Positions 59,773-64,000 of a DNA stretch of 64,000 nt are shown here, piece by piece. The translations under genes were made by a program, and so were the position numbers. The notes beneath the pieces were generated by a model that was not told the origin of the DNA, did not search any database, and worked only from the letters and a program-made list of their open reading frames with translations. The stretch is from Bradyrhizobium jicamae (GTDB lineage Bacteria; Pseudomonadota; Alphaproteobacteria; Rhizobiales; Xanthobacteraceae), in NCBI RefSeq assembly GCF_018130215.1, contig NZ_JAFCKQ010000006.1, forward strand, positions 178,987-242,986, written 5' to 3'. Position 1 is the stretch's first letter, and each line of letters begins with the position of its first letter.

Positions 59773-61470
59773 CTACAACCCCATCATCCGGAACACCATG
59801 CCTGGCACGTTGAGTCCGTAATAATGATGGCGGCGATGATGCCGCCGCGGGCGCTCGTCGTTATCGGTGCCCATCGCCGTGCCGGTGCTGTCCCGCTCGG
59901 GGCCGATCGCGTCGAATGCGGCCTTCTGCTCGTCGCTGAGCGAGTTGTAGAAATTGTCCAGGGCCGGGCGCACCGTCCCGATCGCCTGGAGCATGGAATC
60001 CAGCCGCGCTGCGACGGCGGCAAGCCGGGCCGGCGGCGTGCGCGCATCTGCGGGCGGACATGACGACTTCAGGATGTCCTCTGCCTTCGCAGCGGCGTCC
60101 TGCAGGTCCTTGAGGCTGGCCTGCTGCGCCTCGGTCGGCATCACCCTGCTTGCGATGAGGTCGCCCGGCCACGCGGTGGCGGCAGACTGCGCCGCATTGC
60201 AGTTGCCGCTCTCGGCGGTCTTCTCGCGATCCGCGCTGCCGCCGCGCGACCGCCGCTGGTTGTCTGCCAGCGCGGTCACCCTGGCTTTCTGCTCGTCGTT
60301 GAGCAGCCCATAGAACTTGTCCAGCGCCGGTTGCAGGATGCCGACGGCGTTGCGCATGGCCTCGACACGCTGCTGCATCGCGGCAAGGCGGCTCGGCGCG
60401 GTCAGCGCAATGTCCCTGGGGCACGAGTTGAGTATGGCTTCGGACGCCTTCTGCGAGGCCGCCGCGAGCTCGTCGAGCGCGGCGCTCTGCTCGGCATTCG
60501 GCTGGATGGCGTCGCGGAACTGCTCGATCGGGAAGCCGGCGATGTCGCGGCTGTCGCTTCCGCACATGTCGGCGAGCGTCGCCGTGCCGGAGCCGCCGGA
60601 TGTGACGGCCGCGCGGGATCCGCCATGGCCGGGCAGGTATCCGGCGTAGCCGCTCAGGGCATCATAGCCGTAGGGGTCGAACAGGCCGGCGTATAGATCC
60701 GCATAGCCGTAGTCCCAGAAATACGGATCGTAGTCCCAGCCCCACCAGGCGTAATCGTAGAGATCATAGTAAGCGTAAGGCCAGAACACCGGACCGACCC
60801 AGCCGAAGCCGCCATGCGGATGTCGCCACCACCAGCCGCCATTGTGATGGGCCCAGACCGCGCCCGCAGCGGCCGTCGTGATCGCGGCGCGCGTCATCGG
60901 GTTGCGCAGGCCGCCGGGCTGGTGCAGAGCGGCTCGGACCTGACGGGAGGCCAGGGAGTGACCGACGGCGCCGGCGTTGTGCCGCATCACGGCGGCCGAG
61001 GGCGCATGTCGACCGGCGAAGGCGCCATGTGCGACCGCCGGATTGTGTACATTGGCGTGCGACGGGAATTGGTGCGCACCAGCGCCGCGTCCCATTCCCG
61101 GCGCGGCATGAACGGCTCCCATTCTCGGGGCAGCGTGAATGGTGTGAAAGCCGCCGCCACGAAAGCCGCCGCCACCGGCGTGGAAGCCGCCACCACCACC
61201 ATGGAAGCCGCCACCACCATGGAAACCACCAGGCGCGCCGCCGTGAAATCCGCCACCGCCATGGAAGCCACCGCCACCACCGCCATGGAAGCCGCCGCCG
61301 CCACCACCATGGAAGCCACCGCCACCACCGCCATGACCGCCGCCGCCGCCGCCACCACCACCATGGGCCGCGTCGGCTGGATTCGTCGACAGCGCTGTCG
61401 ATGCTGCGATGGCGGCAATCGCGACGAGCGCGAGCAACGAGACGGGTTTGCGACCGGCAGCTCCCAGCAT
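59773..61470 (-). CDS. Exported protein: Gly/His-rich repeat region plus two Spy/LTXXQ-type helical repeats
   Basis: 566 aa. A Sec signal peptide (MLGAAGRKPVSLLALVAIAAIAA..., cut near ADA) is followed by ~90 residues of GGGGFHGG-type repeats. A Tyr/Trp/Gly-rich segment (WWWRHPHGGFGWVGP, YYDLYDYAWWGWDYDPYFWDYG) follows. The C-terminal half contains two similar ~90-residue units, each with SCP...L-AA---R---M---G---PAL--FY--L-DEQKA, the Spy/CpxP-like LTXXQ fold. Spy-type proteins are periplasmic chaperones or metal-stress sensors. AAGG seven bases upstream supports the ATG at 61470. The His/Gly region may bind metals or be extracellular. Confidence 0.74.
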   Translation of the reverse strand: MLGAAGRKPVSLLALVAIAAIAASTALSTNPADAAHGGGGGGGGGHGGGGGGFHGGGGGGFHGGGGGGFHGGGGFHGGAPGGFHGGGGFHGGGGGFHAGGGGFRGGGFHTIHAAPRMGAVHAAPGMGRGAGAHQFPSHANVHNPAVAHGAFAGRHAPSAAVMRHNAGAVGHSLASRQVRAALHQPGGLRNPMTRAAITTAAAGAVWAHHNGGWWWRHPHGGFGWVGPVFWPYAYYDLYDYAWWGWDYDPYFWDYGYADLYAGLFDPYGYDALSGYAGYLPGHGGSRAAVTSGGSGTATLADMCGSDSRDIAGFPIEQFRDAIQPNAEQSAALDELAAASQKASEAILNSCPRDIALTAPSRLAAMQQRVEAMRNAVGILQPALDKFYGLLNDEQKARVTALADNQRRSRGGSADREKTAESGNCNAAQSAATAWPGDLIASRVMPTEAQQASLKDLQDAAAKAEDILKSSCPPADARTPPARLAAVAARLDSMLQAIGTVRPALDNFYNSLSDEQKAAFDAIGPERDSTGTAMGTDNDERPRRHHRRHHYYGLNVPGMVFRMMGL

Positions 61471-61670
61471 GTCTATACCTTCAAGCGGTTCGGACATTCA
61501 TTGGCACGTGACGTCAACACCTTGCGCCGCCAATAGGTTCCTGCCGCAGCGCGATCCGTACGACCAGTGTTGTTCGTGGTGGTCCCGCCTGCAGTGGACT
61601 CGATCCCTGGAACCGGGCATCTTCGTGCGGCGTTCATCAAACTTATTTGAAGCCGACGGCGGTTTTTTCC

Positions 61671-63080
61671 ATGCTGCGTTGCCGCGAACCGGATTTCTGC
61701 CCGCCCGCGCCGCGCCCGCCGCCACGCCGGCTGGGACTTGTCGAAACGCTGATCAGGCTGCGGCGCAATCCGCTCGAATGCTGGAGTGCGGAATGCTTTG
61801 ACGAGCCGATCGTGAACATCCGCCTGCCGTTCGCCGATACGTTTCTGGTTCATCATCCCCAGGCCATCAAGCGCGTGCTGATGGACAATGCGAAGAACTA
61901 TCCGAAGGACACGATCCAGCGCCGGATCCTCTCGTTCGGCCTGTCGGACGGTTTGCTGAGCGTCGAGGGAGAGCGATGGGAAGCCCAGCGGCGATCGCTC
62001 GCGCCATTGTTCGCGCGCCGCACCGTCAACGGCTTCGCCGGGGCGATGCTGGCAGCCGCAAACGACCTTGCCATGACATGGGCGAAGCTCGGGCCTGGCG
62101 CAGTGATCGACGCCGCTGCCGAAATGACCGTGGTCACCCTGAACGTGCTTGCGCGCACGATCTTCTCGGACGGGATCGGCGGGGACATCACCGAATTTCG
62201 GATGGCGATGAACGCCTATTTCGGTGCCGTCGGCCGTATCGGGGCGCTCGACCTGTTCGGTGCGCCCACGTTCGTCCCGCGCCCCGGCCATCGCCGCCTG
62301 CGCCGGACGATGGCCTATTTCGAGACGGTGATCGACCGGATCATCGAATTGAGGCGCCTGAGACTGGCGGATACTGCCGAGCGCCCAAACGACCTTCTGA
62401 CCCTGCTGCTGTGCTCGCTTGATCCTGCGACCGGTGGACGACTGAGCCTGAAGGAGGTTCGCTCCAACATTCTCACCTTTCTGTCCGCGGGCCACGAGAC
62501 GACTGCGAACACGCTCGCCTGGTCGCTGTTTCTGTTGTCGCAGGCGCCGGAATGGCGATCGCGCGTGCTGGAGGAAGCCATGCGCGAGCTGGTCGATCCG
62601 GCAGACGATCTGGCCGATCGTCTGATCGTGACGAAGGCCGTCATCGAGGAAGCGCTGCGCCTCTACCCGCCGATCGCGGCACTGAGCCGGACGGCGATCG
62701 AAGCCGATACGCTGGGCGATTTTGCCGTGAAGCCGCGATCCCTGATCGTGATCGCGCCCTATGTCCTGCACCGGCATCACCGGCTATGGAGCAACCCTGC
62801 CGCGTTCGATCCGTCGCGCTTCCTGCCCGAGAGCCGCGGCGACATTCCGCGGTTCGCCTATTTGCCCTTCGGGGTCGGACCCCGCACCTGCATCGGTTCG
62901 TCCTTCGCCTTGCAGGAGGCCGCGATCGTGCTTGCGGTGCTGGTCAGCCGCTTCGAGATGCAGCTGCTGCCGGGCGCCGAAGTGTGGCCGCATCAGCGCA
63001 TCACGCTGCGTCCGGCCAAGGGGCTGCCGATGGCGATCACCCGAAGGCCGGCGTCGTCGCCGCTTCCCGCGATGGCCTGA
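61671..63080 (+). CDS. Cytochrome P450
   Basis: About 469 aa heme-thiolate monooxygenase. The I-helix oxygen motif is SAGHETTANTLAW near residue 265, the ExxR pair is in EEALRLYPPIAA near 325, and the heme loop FGVGPRTCIGSSFALQEA has the axial Cys near 408. There is no N-terminal membrane anchor, so it is a soluble bacterial P450 needing separate ferredoxin/reductase, not found nearby. The start is uncertain: no ribosome site precedes the ATG; a TTG lies eight codons earlier. It resembles the CYP family group acting on fatty acids or terpenes, but the substrate is not fixed. Confidence 0.87.
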   Translation: MLRCREPDFCPPAPRPPPRRLGLVETLIRLRRNPLECWSAECFDEPIVNIRLPFADTFLVHHPQAIKRVLMDNAKNYPKDTIQRRILSFGLSDGLLSVEGERWEAQRRSLAPLFARRTVNGFAGAMLAAANDLAMTWAKLGPGAVIDAAAEMTVVTLNVLARTIFSDGIGGDITEFRMAMNAYFGAVGRIGALDLFGAPTFVPRPGHRRLRRTMAYFETVIDRIIELRRLRLADTAERPNDLLTLLLCSLDPATGGRLSLKEVRSNILTFLSAGHETTANTLAWSLFLLSQAPEWRSRVLEEAMRELVDPADDLADRLIVTKAVIEEALRLYPPIAALSRTAIEADTLGDFAVKPRSLIVIAPYVLHRHHRLWSNPAAFDPSRFLPESRGDIPRFAYLPFGVGPRTCIGSSFALQEAAIVLAVLVSRFEMQLLPGAEVWPHQRITLRPAKGLPMAITRRPASSPLPAMA

Positions 63081-63137
63081 GGGATGTGTCGCGCAACTGC
63101 CACGCATTGATCTGCCCAAGAGCTACAGGGGACGAAA

Positions 63138-63629
63138 GTGCCAGTCAAAATTCAGCCGATCCAGGAGAATGTCTTGCATAACTGGCAGCGATTGGTCCGC
63201 GCGCTTGTTTTTTTCGCTTTCTGCGGCTTCACGGGACAGCCAGCCTACGCCGATGGCTCCGTATCATCGCTAGGCATGGGCTATGGCGCGCGCGATCAGG
63301 CAGAGTTTGCGCGATTCCTGGCCGTGATACAGCAGTATAACGCGTCGGGAGAGCGCTTTCGCATCGACGGCCACTGTCAATCCGCCTGTACGATGTTCCT
63401 TTCGATACGCCATGTCTGCATCACGCCTGACGCGACCCTGTTGTTTCACGCTGGCGGCTCCATGAGAACGGGCATCATCAACCCCTCCACCACGCAGCAA
63501 ATGCTCAGCACTTATAAGGCTGCCTTGCGCAAATATGTCACCGTCAACCATTTCATGGATACGCTTGCCTTTCATTCGATTTCCGGTGACGAGATCATCA
63601 AGCGCTTCGGCTACCCGGCATGCCGGTAG
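63138..63629 (+). CDS. Exported ClpP-class/COG3904-like protein, short form
   Basis: 163 aa (GTG start) or 151 aa (TTG at 63174, with AGGAG 8 bases upstream); both have ribosome sites. A hydrophobic leader (ALVFFAFCGFTGQPAYA) suggests export. The region GHCQSACTMFLSIRHVCITPDATLLFHAGGS matches the catalytic Ser and His neighbourhood of ClpP-like predicted periplasmic proteins (COG3904): Ser in QSACT, His in LFHAGG. The N-terminal oligomerisation part seen in longer members is missing, and an Asp for the triad is not obvious. Function unknown; a truncated or specialised protease-like fold. Confidence 0.68.
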   Translation: MPVKIQPIQENVLHNWQRLVRALVFFAFCGFTGQPAYADGSVSSLGMGYGARDQAEFARFLAVIQQYNASGERFRIDGHCQSACTMFLSIRHVCITPDATLLFHAGGSMRTGIINPSTTQQMLSTYKAALRKYVTVNHFMDTLAFHSISGDEIIKRFGYPACR

Positions 63630-64000
63630 GCAGTTTCGCCTCAATCACTGATTTGCCCGACGGCGCAAGCCCCTCCAGTAAAAATATTTCGGTTTATCAG
63701 TAGGTCAAATCAGTGTATAGAGTTCCCGTCTCACCCGCTCGAGGGGCGCTCGCGATCGTCACGAACGTTGCGGTGGGATGCGGTGGACGCCGCATGCGTG
63801 ACTGACGAGAGCGCATGAGGCGGACGGCGAAATCGTGCAGGCCTGACGCCCTGGTGGCAGGTGTCCTCTCGTGAAGCGTGCGCAAGCATCTTTGCGAAAG
63901 CGGTGACAAAAGAGCCCAGTCTCACCGGGGCGAGCACGTATAAGCCGTAACCCATCGCGCAGGGAAAGCCGGGTTGTTCCGGTTACACCTGTGGTCCTAC
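63630..64000. repeat. Probable dispersed non-coding repeat and intergenic DNA at the right edge
   Basis: No gene is supported here. From about 63800 the text (GCATGAGGCGGACGGCGAAA through GCGCAGGGAAAGCCGG near 63960) closely resembles, from memory, a sequence repeated many times in Bradyrhizobium genomes, where it is often mis-called as short ORFs such as the one at 63731-63955 on the minus strand. It has stem potential (for example AGCCGG/CCGGTT near 63970). The element continues past the window end. Confidence 0.5.

Noticed and set aside
63731..63955. 74-codon minus-strand frame near the right edge
   Set aside because: It lies in what looks like a dispersed non-coding repeat; such frames are typical mis-calls in this element.

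Overview
The window looks like a piece of the chromosome of a Bradyrhizobium-type alphaproteobacterium. GC is high and genes are tightly packed. There are TAT-exported molybdo- and flavo-enzymes, a dctA dicarboxylate carrier behind a textbook sigma-54 promoter, a Dpp-type ABC operon, many aromatic-degradation genes, and several families of palindromic intergenic repeats resembling those scattered through Bradyrhizobium genomes. This assignment rests on recognised protein families and recalled repeat sequences, not on a database search. No rRNA, tRNA, CRISPR array, transposase or integrase was seen. The window reads as ordinary chromosome rich in accessory catabolic modules, not as a mobile island.

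Layout. 1-2840 (minus): the start of a TAT-exported FAD oxidoreductase, then an isoquinoline-oxidoreductase-like molybdenum enzyme (iorB, iorA). 3018-9272: an MFS drug-type exporter, an IclR regulator, and a divergent pair encoding a Baeyer-Villiger monooxygenase and an alkyl sulfatase. 9347-14787: glycan module of a GT4 glycosyltransferase, an ABC exporter and an amylo-alpha-1,6-glucosidase. 14840-19476: a PRC-barrel protein, two MFS carriers whose 3' ends overlap, an exported cupin and a thioredoxin-fold peroxiredoxin-like protein. 19483-25166: LysR regulator, patatin, L,D-transpeptidase and glycogen synthase. 25343-31977: a CoA transferase and a five-gene peptide/nickel-type ABC importer operon. 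32092-37904: a zinc alcohol dehydrogenase, an isopropylmalate/tartrate dehydrogenase-like enzyme, a His-rich exported protein, a YcbB-type L,D-transpeptidase, an XRE regulator and a small conserved protein.

38093-41080 holds dctA and an HWE-type sensor kinase. 41200-50163 is an aromatic-acid region: a beta-lactamase-fold esterase divergent from a hydroxyquinol/catechol-type intradiol dioxygenase, a single-domain globin, an SMP-30 protein, a 3-hydroxybenzoate 6-monooxygenase-like flavoenzyme with a MarR regulator, and, divergent from that regulator, a gamma-resorcylate-decarboxylase-like amidohydrolase, an aromatic-acid MFS symporter and a DoxX protein. 50273-57250 holds an aldo/keto reductase, a DMT exporter, a zinc dehydrogenase, an SDR without the catalytic tyrosine, a DadA-like flavoprotein and split parts of an amino-acid ABC importer. 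57401-63629 holds polyphosphate kinase 2, a FAH-family hydrolase, a Gly/His-rich exported protein with two Spy-like repeats, a cytochrome P450 and a small exported ClpP-like protein. The last ~270 bases resemble a dispersed non-coding repeat.

The most coherent functional units are: (i) the MarR-controlled hydroxybenzoate/resorcylate module, where the decarboxylase keeps all four known zinc-ligand positions; (ii) the BVMO-alkyl sulfatase pair under a probable IclR operator; (iii) the Dpp operon with start/stop overlaps; (iv) the sigma-54 controlled dctA. I found no clearly new defence or mobile system. The unusual items are enzyme variants (SDR, double-domain L,D-transpeptidase, duplicated Spy domain) and intergenic repeat architecture.
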